64,000 bases of DNA. Origin: Euglena gracilis (lineage: Eukaryota > Euglenida > Euglenophyceae > Euglenales). Positions 13,101 to 25,395 of this stretch are shown piece after piece. The notes beneath the pieces were generated by a model. That model made no database searches. It had not been told where the DNA came from and saw only the letters and a list, made by a program, of their open reading frames with translations. Position 1 is the first letter of the stretch, and the number at the start of each line of letters is the position of its first letter. Where the stretch lies: contig CP154954.1 of the NCBI GenBank assembly GCA_039621445.1, forward strand, positions 18,134,589 to 18,198,588. Reading direction: 5' to 3'. The position numbers and the translations under genes are program-made.

Positions 13101-15500
13101 GGCAATGACACGTTTTCCATTAAGGCATCTGTGGTCAGGCACGTTTTCCATTAAGGCATCTGTGGCAATGACACGTTTTCCATTAGGGCATCTGTGGCAA
13201 TGGCATGTTTTCCATTAGGGCATCTGTGGCAACGGCACGTTTTCCATTAGGGCATCTGTGGCAATCACGTGTCGTCCGAAATCGTCCGAAAATGCATTTT
13301 GCGAAATCGATCGACGATCGCGAGCGGATCTCTGGCTGTGAAAGTTGTTCAGGAACAAACTCACCCCTCGATCGAAAACTCTTTTCATCAGACGACTAGT
13401 GGTGACGACCAAATTCAGCCACGCCGCTTGGTACTCTTACCATCCCCCCCCCCCCCGAGCTGTCCCCCCCCCCCGAGCTATTCCCATAGGGGGGACGGGA
13501 ATAGCTCACTGTCATAGCACTTTTTATAAAGAACTTCCCAAAAAAGTGCTCAAAAATCGACGTTTTTGGGACAGCCATAGAAAAGGAAAGGTCTCCCCCC
13601 TCAGTTCTTAGTCTATGTCCTTAGTCCGTTCTGGGCAAAATTTTTTTTCGATTTTTTTTCGACTTTTTTGACCCATGATGCCCTTCCTGGGTCATGATGC
13701 GCATCATAGGTCATGATGGGCATCATGGCCATCACGGGTCATGATGGCCATGATGGTCGAAAAACGCCCATTTTCGGCTCGAAAACCCTTTTTTCGGGTC
13801 CGGGAGGCCCAAAAGCATGGTTTTGGGGAAAAAATTTTTCGATATTTTTCGCCTTTTTTGGCCGAAAGTCCACCAGTGGAAAAAGTGTACAAAATGGCCA
13901 AAATCGGCCGAAAAACGGCCGTATCTCGGGCTACGCGAACAGTTGTGGGAAAATCAAAATACCAGTGGATGGGGCGTTCCAACAAGGGCTTCAAATTTGG
14001 TCTCTGGACATTTCCTTTGATTTTGCTTCATTTTGGAGATATTTTAAAAACGTGTTCAGCCCGCCAAATGCCTGCCCTGAAATTCGTGGTCATGAACACG
14101 TTTTCCATGAGGGCATCTGTGGCAATGACACGTTTTCCATTAAGGCATCTGTGGTCAGGCACGTTTTCCATTAAGGCATCTGTGGCAATGACACGTTTTC
14201 CATTAGGGCATCTGTGGCAATGGCATGTTTTCCATTAGGGCATCTGTGGCAACGGCACGTTTTCCATTAGGGCATCTGTGGCAATCACGTGTCGTCCGAA
14301 ATCGTCCGAAAATGCATTTTGCGAAATCGATCGACGATCGCGAGCGGATCTCTGGCTGTGAAAGTTGTTCAGGAACAAACTCACCCCTCGATCGAAAACT
14401 CTTTTCATCAGACGACTAGTGGTGACGACCAAATTCAGCCACGCCGCTTGGTACTCTTACCATCCCCCCCCCCCCGAGCCCCCCCCCCCCCCCCCCCCAG
14501 CTATTCCCATAGGGGGGACGGGAATAGCTCACTGTCATGGACATTTTTATAAAGAACTTCCCAAAAAAGTGCTCAAAAATCGACGTTTTTGGGACAGCCA
14601 TAGAAAAGGAAAGGTCTCCCCCCTCAGTTCTTAGTCTATGTCCTTAGTCCGTTCTGGGCAAATTTTTTTTCGATTTTTTTTTCGACTTTTTTGACCCATG
14701 ATGCCCTTCCTGGGTCATGATGCGCATCATAGGTCATGATGGGCATCATGGCCATCACGGGTCATGATGGCCATGATGGTTGAAAAACGCCCATTTTCGG
14801 CTCGAAAACCCTTTTTCCGGGTCCGGGAGGCCCAAAAGCATGGTTTTGGGTAAAAAATTTTTCGATATATTTCGCACTTATTGGCCGAAAGTCCACCAGT
14901 GGAAAAAGTGTACAAAATGGCCAAAATCGGCCGAAAAACGGCCGTATCTCGGGCTACGCGAACAGTTGCGGGAAAATCAAAATACCAGTGGATGGGGCGT
15001 TCCAACAAGGGCTTCAAATTTGGTCTCTGGACATTTCCTTTGATTTTGCTTCATTTTGGAGATATTTTAAAAACGTGTTCAGCCCGCCAAATGCCTGCCC
15101 TGAAATTCGTGGTCATGAACACGTTTTCCATGAGGGCATCTGTGGCAATGACACGTTTTCCATTAAGGCATCTGTGGTCAGGCACGTTTTCCATTAAGGC
15201 ATCTGTGGCAATGACACGTTTTCCATTAGGGCATCTGTGGCAACGGCACGTTTTCCATTAGGGCATCTGCTGCAATCACGTGTCGTCCGAAATCGTCCGA
15301 AAATGCATTTTGCGAAATCGATCGACGATCGCGAGCGGATCTCTGGCTGTGAAAGTTGTTCAGGAACAAACTCACCCCTCGATCGAAAACTCTTTTCATC
15401 AGACGACTAGTGGTGACGACCAAATTCAGCCACGCCGCTTGGTACTCTTCCCCTCCCCCCCCCCCCCGAGCTGTTCCCCCCCCCCGAGCTATTCCCATAG

Positions 15501-15708
15501 GGGGAATAGGTATGTATATGTATATGTATATGTATATGTGTATATGTGCATATGTGGCCAGTGTATCTCTGGGGGGGTATTGAAGTGGACCCTTGGTTTG
15601 GCACGGCACCCTGGGGTTAGTGAAGGTGTAGGATCGGCCGGTCGGATTTCGCCCGCCTGCACTGCAAATCCCACCACCTTCTTTTTCAGAGTCACTCCAG
15701 AGGCAAAT
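15501..15708 (+). repeat. ~200-bp insert in satellite unit 12
   Basis: Replaces the short 'ggggacgggaatagct' segment of a standard unit. It starts with a TATATG/TATGTG microsatellite and continues with unique sequence ending 'actccagaggcaaat'. Identical in type to the inserts in units 15 and 17. Confidence 0.85.
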
Positions 15709-18700
15709 CACTGTCATAGCACTTTTTATAAAGAACTTCCCAAAAAAGTGCTCAAAAATCGACGTTTTTGGGACAGCCATAGAAAAGGAAAGGTCTCCCC
15801 CCTTAGTTCTTAGTCTATGTCCTTAGTCCGTTCTGGGCAAATTTTTTTTTCGATTTTTTTTCGACTTTTTTGACCCATGATGCCCTTCCTGGGTCATGAT
15901 GCGCATCATAGGTCATGATGGGCATCATGGCCATCACAGGTCATGATGGCCATGATGGTCGAAAAACGCCCATTTTCGGCTCGAAAACCCTTTTTCCGGG
16001 TCCGGGAGGCCAAAAAGCATGGTTTTGGGTAAAAAATTTTTCGATATTTTTCGCCTTTTTTGGCCGAAAGTCCACCAGTGGAAAAAGTGTACAAAATGGC
16101 CAAAATCGGCCGAAAAACGGCCGTATCTCGGGCTACGCGAACAGTTGCGGGAAAATCAAAATACCAGTGGATGGGGCGTTCCAACAAGGGCTTCAAATTT
16201 GGTCTCTGGACATTTCCTTTGATTTTGCTTCATTTTGGAGATATTTTAAAAACGTGTTCAGCCCGCCAAATGCCTGCCCTGAAATTCGTGGTCATGAACA
16301 CGTTTTCCATGAGGGCATCTGTGGCAATGACACGTTTTCCATTAAGGCATCTGTGGTCAGGCACGTTTTCCATTAAGGCATCTGTGGCAATGACACGTTT
16401 TCCATTAGGGCATCTGTGGCAATGGCATGTTTTCCATTAGGGCATCTGTGGCAACGGCACGTTTTCCATTAGGGCATCTGTGGCAATCACGTGTCGTCCG
16501 AAATCGTCCGAAAATGCATTTTGCGAAATCGATCGACGATCGCGAGCGGATCTCTGGCTGTGAAAGTTGTTCAGGAACAAACTCACCCCTCGATCGAAAA
16601 CTCTTTTCATCAGACGACTAGTGGTGACGACCAAATTCAGCCACGCCGCTTGGTACTCTTACCATTCCCCCCCCCCCCCGAGCTGTCCCCCCCACACCCC
16701 CCGAGCTATTCCACTAGGAAGGACGGGAATAGCTCACTGTCATAGCACTTTTTATAAAGAACTTCCCAAAAAAGTGCTCAAAAATCGACGTTTTTGGGAC
16801 AGCCATAGAAAAGGAAAGGTCTCCCCCCTCAGTTCTTAGTCTATGTCCTTAGTCCGTTCTGGGCAAAATTTTTTTCGATTTTTTTTCGACTTTTTTGACC
16901 CATGATGCCCTTCCTGGGTCATGATGCGCATCATAGGTCATGATGGGCATCATGGCCATCACGGGTCATGATGGCCATGATGGTCGAAAAACGCCCATTT
17001 TCGGCTCGAAAACCCTTTTTCCGGGTCCGGGAGGCCCAAAAGCATGGTTTTGGGGAAAAAATTTTTCGATATTTTTCGCCTTTTTTGGCCGAAAGTCCAG
17101 TGGAAAAAGTGTACAAAATGGCCAAAATCGGCCGAAAAACGGCCGTATCTCGGGCTACGCGAACAGTTGTGGGAAAATCAAAATACCAGTGGATGGGGCG
17201 TTCCAACAAGGGCTTCAAATTTGGTCTCTGGACATTTCCTTTGATTTTGCTTCATTTTGGAGATATTTTAAAAACGTGTTCAGCCCGCCAAATGCCTGCC
17301 CTGAAATTCGTGGTCATGAACACGTTTTCCATGAGGGCATCTGTGGCAATGACACGTTTTCCATTAAGGCATCTGTGGTCAGGCACGTTTTCCATTAAGG
17401 CATCTGTGGCAATGACACGTTTTCCATTAGGGCATCTGTGGCAATGGCATGTTTTCCATTAGGGCATCTGTGGCAACGGCACGTTTTCCATTAGGGCATC
17501 TGTGGCAATCACGTGTCGTCCGAAATCGTCCGAAAATGCATTTTGCGAAATCGATCGACGATCGCGAGCGGATCTCTGGCTGTGAAAGTTGTTCAGGAAC
17601 AAACTCACCCCTCGATCGAAAACTCTTTTCATCAGACGACTAGTGGTGACGACCAAATTCAGCCACGCCGCTTGGTACTCTTACCATCCCCCCCCCCGAG
17701 CTGTTCCCCCCCCCCCCCGAGCTATTCCCATAGGGGGGACGGGAATAGCTCACTGTCATAGCACTTTTTATAAAGAACTTCCCAAAAAAGTGCTCAAAAA
17801 TCGACGTTTTTGGGACAGCCATAGAAAAGGAAAGGTCTCCCCCTCAGTTCTTAGTCTATGTCCTTAGTCCGTTCTGGGCAAATTTTTTTCGGGTTTTTTT
17901 TCGACTTTTTTGACCCATGATGCCCTTCCTGGGTCATGATGCGCATCATAGGTCATGATGGGCATCATGGCCATCACGGGTCATGATGGCCATGATGGTT
18001 GAAAAACGCCCATTTTCGGCTCGAAAACCCTTTTTCCGGGTCCGGGAGGCCCAAAAGCATGGTTTTGGGTAAAAATTTTTCGATATTTTTCGCCTTTTTT
18101 GGCCGAAAGTCCACCAGTGGAAAAAGTGTACAAAATGGCCAAAATCGGCCGAAAAACGGCCGTATCTCGGGCTACGCGAACAGTTGCGGGAAAATCAAAA
18201 TACCAGTGGATGGGGCGTTCCAACAAGGGCTTCAAATTTGGTCTCTGGACATTTCCTTTGATTTTGCTTCATTTTGGAGATATTTTAAAAACGTGTTCAG
18301 CCCGCCAAATGCCTGCCCTGAAATTCGTGGTCATGAACACGTTTTCCATGAGGGCATCTGTGGCAATGACACGTTTTCCATTAAGGCATCTGTGGCAATG
18401 ACACGTTTTCCATTAGGGCATCTGTGGCAATGGCATGTTTTCCATTAGGGCATCTGTGGCAACGGCACGTTTTCCATTAGGGCATCTGTGGCAATCACGT
18501 GTCGTCCGAAATCGTCCGAAAATGCATTTTGCGAAATCGATCGACGATCGCGAGCGGATCTCTGGCTGTGAAAGTTGTTCAGGAACAAACTCACCCCTCG
18601 ATCGAAAACTCTTTTCATCAGACGACTAGTGGTGACGACCAAATTCAGCCACGCCGCTTGGTACTCTTCCCAACCCCCCCCCCCCCCGAGCTGTTCCCCC

Positions 18701-18722
18701 CCCCCCCGAGCTATTCCCATAG

Positions 18723-18924
18723 GGGGAATAGGTATGTATATGTATATGTATATGTGTATATGTGCATATGTGGCCAGTGTATCTCTGGGGGGGTATTGAA
18801 GTGGACCCTTGGTTTGGCACGGCACCCTGGGGTTAGTGAAGGTGTAGGATCGGCCGGTCGGATTTCGCCCGCCTGCACTGCAAATCCCACCACCTTCTTT
18901 TTCAGAGTCACTCCAGAGGCAAAT
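18723..18924 (+). repeat. ~200-bp insert in satellite unit 15
   Basis: Same insert as in unit 12, with a shorter TATATG run. Confidence 0.85.
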
Positions 18925-20918
18925 CACTGTCATAGCACTTTTTATAAAGAACTTCCCAAAAAAGTGCTCAAAAATCGACGTTTTTGGGACAGCCATAGAA
19001 AAGGAAAGGTCTCCCCCCTTAGTTCTTAGTCTATGTCCTTAGTCCGTTCTGGGCAAATTTTTTTTTCGATTTTTTTTCGACTTTTTTGACCCATGATGCC
19101 CTTCCTGGGTCATGATGCGCATCATAGGTCATGATGGGCATCATGGCCATCACGGGTCATGATGGCCATGATGGTCGAAAAACGCCCATTTTCGGCTCGA
19201 AAACCCTTTTTCCGGGTCCGGGAGGCCCAAAAGCATGGTTTTGGGTAAAAAATTTTTCGATATTTTTCGCCTTTTTTGGCCGAAAGTCCACCAGTGGAAA
19301 AAGTGTACAAAATGGCCAAAATCGGCCGAAAAACGGCCGTATCTCGGGCTACGCGAACAGTTGCGGGAAAATCAAAATACCAGTGGATGGGGCGTTCCAA
19401 CAAGGGCTTCAAATTTGGTCTCTGGACATTTCCTTTGATTTTGCTTCATTTTGGAGATATTTTAAAAACGTGTTCAGCCCGCCAAATGCCTGCCCTGAAA
19501 TTCGTGGTCATGAACACGTTTTCCATGAGGGCATCTGTGGCAATGACACGTTTTCCATTAAGGCATCTGTGGTCAGGCACGTTTTCCATTAAGGCATCTG
19601 TGGCAATGACACGTTTTCCATTAGGGCATCTGTGGCAATGGCATGTTTTCCATTAGGGCATCTGTGGCAACGGCACGTTTTCCATTAGGGCATCTGTGGC
19701 AATCACGTGTCGTCCGAAATCGTCCGAAAATGCATTTTGCGAAATCGATCGACGATCGCGAGCGGATCTCTGGCTGTGAAAGTTGTTCAGGAACAAACTC
19801 ACCCCTCGATCGAAAACTCTTTTCATCAGACGACTAGTGGTGACGACCAAATTCAGCCACGCCGCTTGGTACTCTTCCCACCCCCCCCCCCCCCGAGCTG
19901 TTCCCCCCCCCCCCCGAGCTATTCCCATAGGGGGGACGGGAATAGCTCACTGTCATAGCACTTTTTATAAAGAACTTCCCAAAAAAGTGCTCAAAAATCG
20001 ACGTTTTTGGGACAGCCATAGAAAAGGAAAGGTCTCCCCCCTCAGTTCTTAGTCTATGTCCTTAGTCCGTTCTGGGCAAATTTTTTTTCGATTTTTTTTC
20101 GACTTTTTTGACCCATGATGCCCTTCCTGGGTCATGATGCGCATCATAGGTCATGATGGGCATCATGGCCATCACGGGTCATGATGGCCATGATGGTTGA
20201 AAAACGCCCATTTTCGGCTCGAAAACCCTTTTTCCGGGTCCGGGAGGCCCAAAAGCATGGTTTTGGGTAAAAATTTTTCGATATTTTTCGCCTTTTTTGG
20301 CCGAAAGTCCACCAGTGGAAAAAGTGTACAAAATGGCCAAAATCGGCCGAAAAACGGCCGTATCTCGGGCTACGCGAACAGTTGCGGGAAAATCAAAATA
20401 CCAGTGGATGGGGCGTTCCAACAAGGGCTTCAAATTTGGTCTCTGGACATTTCCTTTGATTTTGCTTCATTTTGGAGATATTTTAAAAACGTGTTCAGCC
20501 CGCCAAATGCCTGCCCTGAAATTCGTGGTCATGAACACGTTTTCCATGAGGGCATCTGTGGCAATGACACGTTTTCCATTAAGGCATCTGTGGCAATGAC
20601 ACGTTTTCCATTAGGGCATCTGTGGCAATGGCATGTTTTCCATTAGGGCATCTGTGGCAACGGCACGTTTTCCATTAGGGCATCTGTGGCAATCACGTGT
20701 CGTCCGAAATCGTCCGAAAATGCATTTTGCGAAATCGATCGACGATCGCGAGCGGATCTCTGGCTGTGAAAGTTGTTCAGGAACAAACTCACCCCTCGAT
20801 CGAAAACTCTTTTCATCAGACGACTAGTGGTGACGACCAAATTCAGCCACGCCGCTTGGTACTCTTACCATCCCCCCCCCCCCCGAGCTGTTCCCCCCCC
20901 CCCGAGCTATTCCCATAG

Positions 20919-21120
20919 GGGGAATAGGTATGTATATGTATATGTATATGTGTATATGTGCATATGTGGCCAGTGTATCTCTGGGGGGGTATTGAAGTGG
21001 ACCCTTGGTTTGGCACGGCACCCTGGGGTTAGTGAAGGTGTAGGATCGGCCGGTCGGATTTCGCCCGCCTGCACTGCAAATCCCACCACCTTCTTTTTCA
21101 GAGTCACTCCAGAGGCAAAT
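20919..21120 (+). repeat. ~200-bp insert in satellite unit 17
   Basis: Same insert and same short TATATG run as unit 15. Units 15 and 17 also share the loss of one 32-bp subrepeat, so one was probably copied from the other. Confidence 0.85.
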
Positions 21121-22247
21121 CACTGTCATAGCACTTTTTATAAAGAACTTCCCAAAAAAGTGCTCAAAAATCGACGTTTTTGGGACAGCCATAGAAAAGG
21201 AAAGGTCTCCCCCCTTAGTTCTTAGTCTATGTCCTTAGTCCGTTCTGGGCAAATTTTTTTTTCGATTTTTTTTCGACTTTTTTGACCCATGATGCCCTTC
21301 CTGGGTCATGATGCGCATCATAGGTCATGATGGGCATCATGGCCATCACGGGTCATGATGGCCATGATGGTCGAAAAACGCCCATTTTCGGCTCGAAAAC
21401 CCTTTTTTTTTTTTTTTTAGGCCCAAAAGCATGGTTTTGGGTAAAAAATTTTTCGATATTTTTCGCCTTTTTTGGCCGAAAGTCCACCAGTGGAAAAAGT
21501 GTACAAAATGGCCAAAATCGGCCGAAAAACGGCCGTATCTCGGGCTACGCGAACAGTTGCGGGAAAATCAAAATACCAGTGGATGGGGCGTTCCAACAAG
21601 GGCTTCAAATTTGGTCTCTGGACATTTCCTTTGATTTTGCTTCATTTTGGAGATATTTTAAAAACGTGTTCAGCCCGCCAAATGCCTGCCCTGAAATTCG
21701 TGGTCATGAACACGTTTTCCATGAGGGCATCTGTGGCAATGACACGTTTTCCATTAAGGCATCTGTGGTCAGGCACGTTTTCCATTAAGGCATCTGTGGC
21801 AATGACACGTTTTCCATTAGGGCATCTGTGGCAATGGCATGTTTTCCATTAGGGCATCTGTGGCAACGGCACGTTTTCCATTAGGGCATCTGTGGCAATC
21901 ACGTGTCGTCCGAAATCGTCCGAAAATGCATTTTGCGAAATCGATCGACGATCGCGAGCGGATCTCTGGCTGTGAAAGTTGTTCAGGAACAAACTCACCC
22001 CTCGATCGAAAACTCTTTTCATCAGACGACTAGTGGTGACGACCAAATTCAGCCACGCCGCTTGGTACTCTTACCACCCCCCCCCCCCCCCCCCGAGCTA
22101 TTCCCATAGGGGGGACGGGAATAGCTCACTGTCATAGCACTTTTTATAAAGAACTTCCCAAAAAAGTGCTCAAAAATCGACGTTTTTGGGACAGCCATAG
22201 AAAAGGAAAGGTCTCCCCCCTTAGTTCTTGTTCTATGTCCTTAGTCC

Positions 22248-22490
22248 AAAGAGGACACAAATTGTTTGGTTTCAGCAAATCCATTCAGAAGGGGGAAAAT
22301 ACACAAGGCAATGCATTTTAGGTCCACATTGAGGGGAAACGGGCTGGCCCAGCAGTCCAACTGCAAAGAAACATCGGACACTTTTTCAGATTTGGGGAGT
22401 TGGATCCAATGTGCACAACGTAAAGCTATCTAACCGGTATAAAATGAACTCTGGAACGGTTCAAGAATCGAGGGGTGGTACCTTTGCCGG
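22248..22490. other. Unique DNA at the array's right border, no gene seen
   Basis: The satellite stops abruptly after 'atgtccttagtcc'. What follows has ordinary composition and leads into the cyclase-exon relic. No exon-like frame was found. Confidence 0.4.
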
Positions 22491-22660
22491 CCTGGAACCC
22501 TTGTGTTATCGTTGGTGCCGGCCATCGTCATATGGGTGGTGTTCATGGATCTAATGACGTCGTCCGTGGACCTGCTGCGCAGCACCACCCACGACTCGAT
22601 GGACGTCATGGCACAAAGAATATATATATTCAGCAGTTGCTGATGTCCAGGTTGAGGTCT
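22491..22660 (+). pseudogene. Relic of the cyclase first transmembrane exon
   Basis: On the plus strand, 22,497-22,610 reads a hydrophobic segment containing SLVPAIVIWVVFMDLMTSS and ending in a D-S-M-D-V motif, very close to the minus-strand exon at 61,200-61,375 (SLVPAIIIWVVFMDLMTSS). Homology continues to ~22,655, but an AT-microsatellite at 22,617-22,629 makes this copy about 8 bp longer than its relative, shifting the frame. No later cyclase exon is visible downstream. Most likely a duplicated, degraded gene start; an exon of a second cyclase with altered splicing is the alternative. Confidence 0.7.
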
Positions 22661-23829
22661 TTTTGCTCTTTGCAACTTTTGGTGCATGGCTTGATCCCCC
22701 CGCGGGGGGGGTTGGTTTGTACTCTGGAGCAGTGGTTTACCCCTTTTTTTGATGTTTAATTTGCCAAATGATGGAGGAAGGGAAGGAAGGGAGGAAGGGA
22801 ATGAAGTGAATGCCAAAATGTCATTTTGGAGGAATTTGGGGGGCTTTGTACCTCTTGATAACCAACCACCCAAGTTGCGGTGTTCAAGAGTGAATTTGAA
22901 TTTGGACCCACAGCAGTGCGGGAAAAAAAGAACTTCCCCAAATTTTGTCCAACATTGGAGAAAGGGGGTTGAGCAGGGGGGGGGGGAAAATTGATATCCG
23001 CAATTTTTCCGCAATTTCCGCAATTTTCCGCAATTTCCGCAATTTTCCGCAATTTTTCCGCAATTTCCGCAATTTTTCCGCAATTTTTTCCCATTTTTTT
23101 TCCCGCAGAATTTTTTCCCCACCACCGAAGATGGAAGATGCAATGAGTTCAAGCCATTCTTCAAATGGATCAACAGGTGTGCTATTGTGCTTTGTTGTTT
23201 TTTTCCCCCCCAGTTTACCAATTTTTCTCACAGGTGCACCACTGGTTACAGAATTGGGTGCGTCCCACCTGTGCAAAAAACATCAAGCGTGTTGATTTGT
23301 GCTCGCCTGCATCGACGTGGGTGTTGCGGTGTTCTGAACCTCACAATTGAAAAATTTCTAAGTCCCCTCAGACAGAAATGTGTATACCCGATATCAATTT
23401 TTCCGCAATTTTTCCGCAATTTCCGCAATTTTTCCGCAATTTTTCCGCAATTTTTCCGAAGGCCTCCGATATCAATTATTCCCCCCCCCTGGGTTGAGCG
23501 AAAAGCTGGGGAACCCCCAACTCATACATTTACTTCCAACCCCTTTCCCACCCCCTCCCCCAATGGATTTCATTCTTGAGGTTCTGGAGGAATTTGACTG
23601 CTTGGCATCCAGATTCTGAAATGGAAATCATTCAAGCAAAAAGACAATTGGAACCTGAAACCTGTTGGTGTATCAAGCGATTGAAAAGTTTGACACCCAC
23701 ATCACGGAGGGCGAGAGGGAGTTTTCAAAAATCACTTTTTGACAAATGTGCTTAAAAATGACCATTTTTTGCGAACATCCAAAAAAAGTTGCCAAAAATG
23801 ACCCCCTTGGGGTTGCCCGAGGGTCGGGT
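22661..23829. other. Non-coding stretch with CCGCAATTT minisatellites
   Basis: Two tracts of short CCGCAATTTTT/CCGCAATTT repeats occupy ~22,998-23,095 and ~23,398-23,458. Purine-rich GGAAGG repeats lie at ~22,770-22,800. Long frames crossing the minisatellite are periodic and not credible proteins. Confidence 0.55.
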
Positions 23830-23915
23830 ATGGGAATAGCTCGGGGGGGGGGACCTAGGTCCCCCCCCCCAAGCTGTCCCGGGGACGGGAGTAGCTCGGG
23901 GGGGGGGGTATGGTA
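23830..23915. repeat. Palindromic G/C-run element with 'gggaatagctc' arms
   Basis: 'tatgggaatagctcggggg' followed by 'cctaggtccccc', then 'gggacgggagtagctcgggg'. The 'gaatagctc' arms and homopolymer spacing match the inverted pair inside every satellite unit (for example 4,310-4,345), so this is a solo relative of that module. Confidence 0.6.
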
Positions 23916-24149
23916 TTTCCTGTCACTGGGAAATCCTAATTTCACAATTCTTGTACCTCCCTGGACCCCAGATGCCCTCGATTCGAAGACAAAAATCGCT
24001 TCTGTATGGTTTGTTAAGCATTTTAAACCAAGCAGCCCCAAAAACCACCACAAATTTCGACTAAGATTCTGGCCGATCCGACGATTGTGAGCGTATCTCG
24101 GGCTTCGTGCAACGTTAGGGCTCCGAGCGGAAAATTGGCCATGGAACTT
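23916..24149. other. No gene seen
   Basis: Ordinary composition. The segment 24,040-24,115 resembles parts of the satellite unit around the 'atctcgggct' motif only weakly. Confidence 0.3.
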
Positions 24150-24560
24150 TTGGTGGTCGCTAGCGACCGAATTCTGGCGACCGGTCGCTAGCGACCGTTG
24201 GTGGTCGGAGAGACCGGTCGCTAGCGACCACCAATAATTCGACCACCCCCCCCCCCCCCCCCTCTCAGAAGATTTTTAAGCCCCCCCCCCCCTGCGAAGG
24301 AAAAATTTCCCTCAGAGAAAAACATGAAATTTTATATCAAAAATTCCTTTTTCTGCTTTTAGGATCTTGCACGAAATCAGACAATGTTTACGTTACTTTG
24401 TCAAGAGGGCGGTACGGGGGTCCGGGGGGGGGGGGGTGGGCGACAGCGGGGGGGCGCTAGCGACCGGTCGCTAGCGACCACCAATGGTCGGTCGACCGTG
24501 ACCAACGGTCGCTAGCGACCGGTCGCTAGCGACCGGTCGCTAGCGACCACCAAAAGTTCC
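24150..24560. repeat. Cluster of GGTCGCTAGCGACC palindromes
   Basis: The self-complementary word GGTCGCTAGCGACC, or halves of it, occurs repeatedly at 24,156-24,235 and 24,455-24,550, interrupted by C-runs and a ~150-bp spacer. The two sub-clusters are inverted about the spacer (each ends or begins with 'ttttggtggtcgctagcgacc' or its complement), giving a larger imperfect inverted repeat. Confidence 0.75.
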
Positions 24561-24659
24561 ACGGCCAATAATCCGCAATGAGCCCAACGTTAGGGTACCA
24601 AGTTACCCCTCGATCGAAAGCTCTTTTCAACAGACGGCCAGCGGTGGTCATCAGATTTT

Positions 24660-25090
24660 TCCACGCTTCACGGTGCTCACAAAGTTTGCCGTGCGTTTAG
24701 GTATGGGGGGAGGGGTAACACGTTTTCCATTAGGGCATCTGTGGCAATGACACGTTTTCCATTAAGGCATCTGTGGTCAGGCACGTTTTCCATTAAGGCA
24801 TCTGTGGCAATGACACATCTTCCATTAAGGCATCTGTGGTCAGGCACGTTTTCCATTAGGGCGCCGTTTTTTGGGTCTGAATTTCATATTTTCGCGTTAT
24901 TTATTTTCGCCTTGCGTGACTCATGACCATGAATTTCAGGGCAGGCATTTGGCGGGCTCTGAACACGTTTTTAAACAAATTGTGGTTGAGCCCAGATTTC
25001 AGCCTGAAAACGTGTTCAGGGGGTCCCCTTCAGGAGCCCCCTCCTGAACACGTTTTCAGGCTGAAATCTGGGCTCAGCCACAATTTGTGT
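24660..25090 (+). mobile_element. Broken right end of the PHD-finger element
   Basis: Reading left to right: a remnant of the ORF's first codons on the minus strand (~24,680-24,705, M-x-K-R-T-A-N-F-V), then four to five ~32-bp subterminal repeats (24,716-24,860), the terminal motif 'tttcagggcaggcatttggc' (~24,936), and the adjoining large palindrome (24,975-25,085). The order equals 60,700-61,090 of the intact element. Confidence 0.75.
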
Positions 25091-25395
25091 GTAGAAAATT
25101 GACATTTTTTGGCCGAAATGGCAGAGTCCAAAGGGGGGGGGGGGCGGGCCAATCCTACCCAGTTTGGACCCCTTCGCGCGTGAATAACTCGGGCCTGGCG
25201 GGGAGTTGGGGGTCAAACCCAGGTTTTCAGAAAATTCAGAAACTAGAAATCCAGTCGCTCGCGACTGAAAATTTTTTTTTCCGGAACGGGGCCGGGATCA
25301 TGGTGATAATCCGCCGGTTCCCGAGGTGGCCCTGAGGGGGGGGGGGTCGGGGGGGGGGTCCCCCGGTGGTAAGCTTCGCTCTTACCCTAAAGGGA
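25091..25395. other. No gene seen
   Basis: G-runs at 25,132-25,143 and 25,336-25,358, with 'aagcttcgctcttacc' near 25,370 that recalls ~2,780. No exon-like frame. Confidence 0.35.

Larger units (their letters stand above)
3437..22247. repeat. 18-copy tandem array of a ~1.02-kb satellite unit
   Basis: Units begin at the sequence 'ccgttctgggcaaa' at about 3437, 4461, 5480, 6499, 7527, 8548, 9567, 10585, 11607, 12607, 13626, 14649, 15828, 16853, 17869, 19043, 20067 and 21240. Copies are nearly identical apart from C-run length and a few diagnostic bases. Each unit contains an ATGATG-rich palindromic block, a diverged ~170-bp repeat, a transposon-end motif, six or seven ~32-bp subrepeats, an 'atcgatcgacgatcgcgagc' block, two C-runs, and an inverted pair gagctattccc...gggaatagctc. 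Open frames of 60-177 codons recur in every copy on both strands, mutually overlapping and not conserved as protein; I do not call them genes. Confidence 0.95.

Noticed and set aside
3437-22247. Repeated open frames of 60-177 codons in every satellite unit, on both strands
   Set aside because: They overlap one another in several frames, end wherever a C-run length changes, and are conserved at DNA level rather than at protein level. They are consequences of repeat identity.
22430-23221. 263-codon minus-strand frame
   Set aside because: Its left part is antisense to the transmembrane-exon relic and its right part reads the CCGCAATTT minisatellite as a Lys/Asn/Cys periodic peptide.
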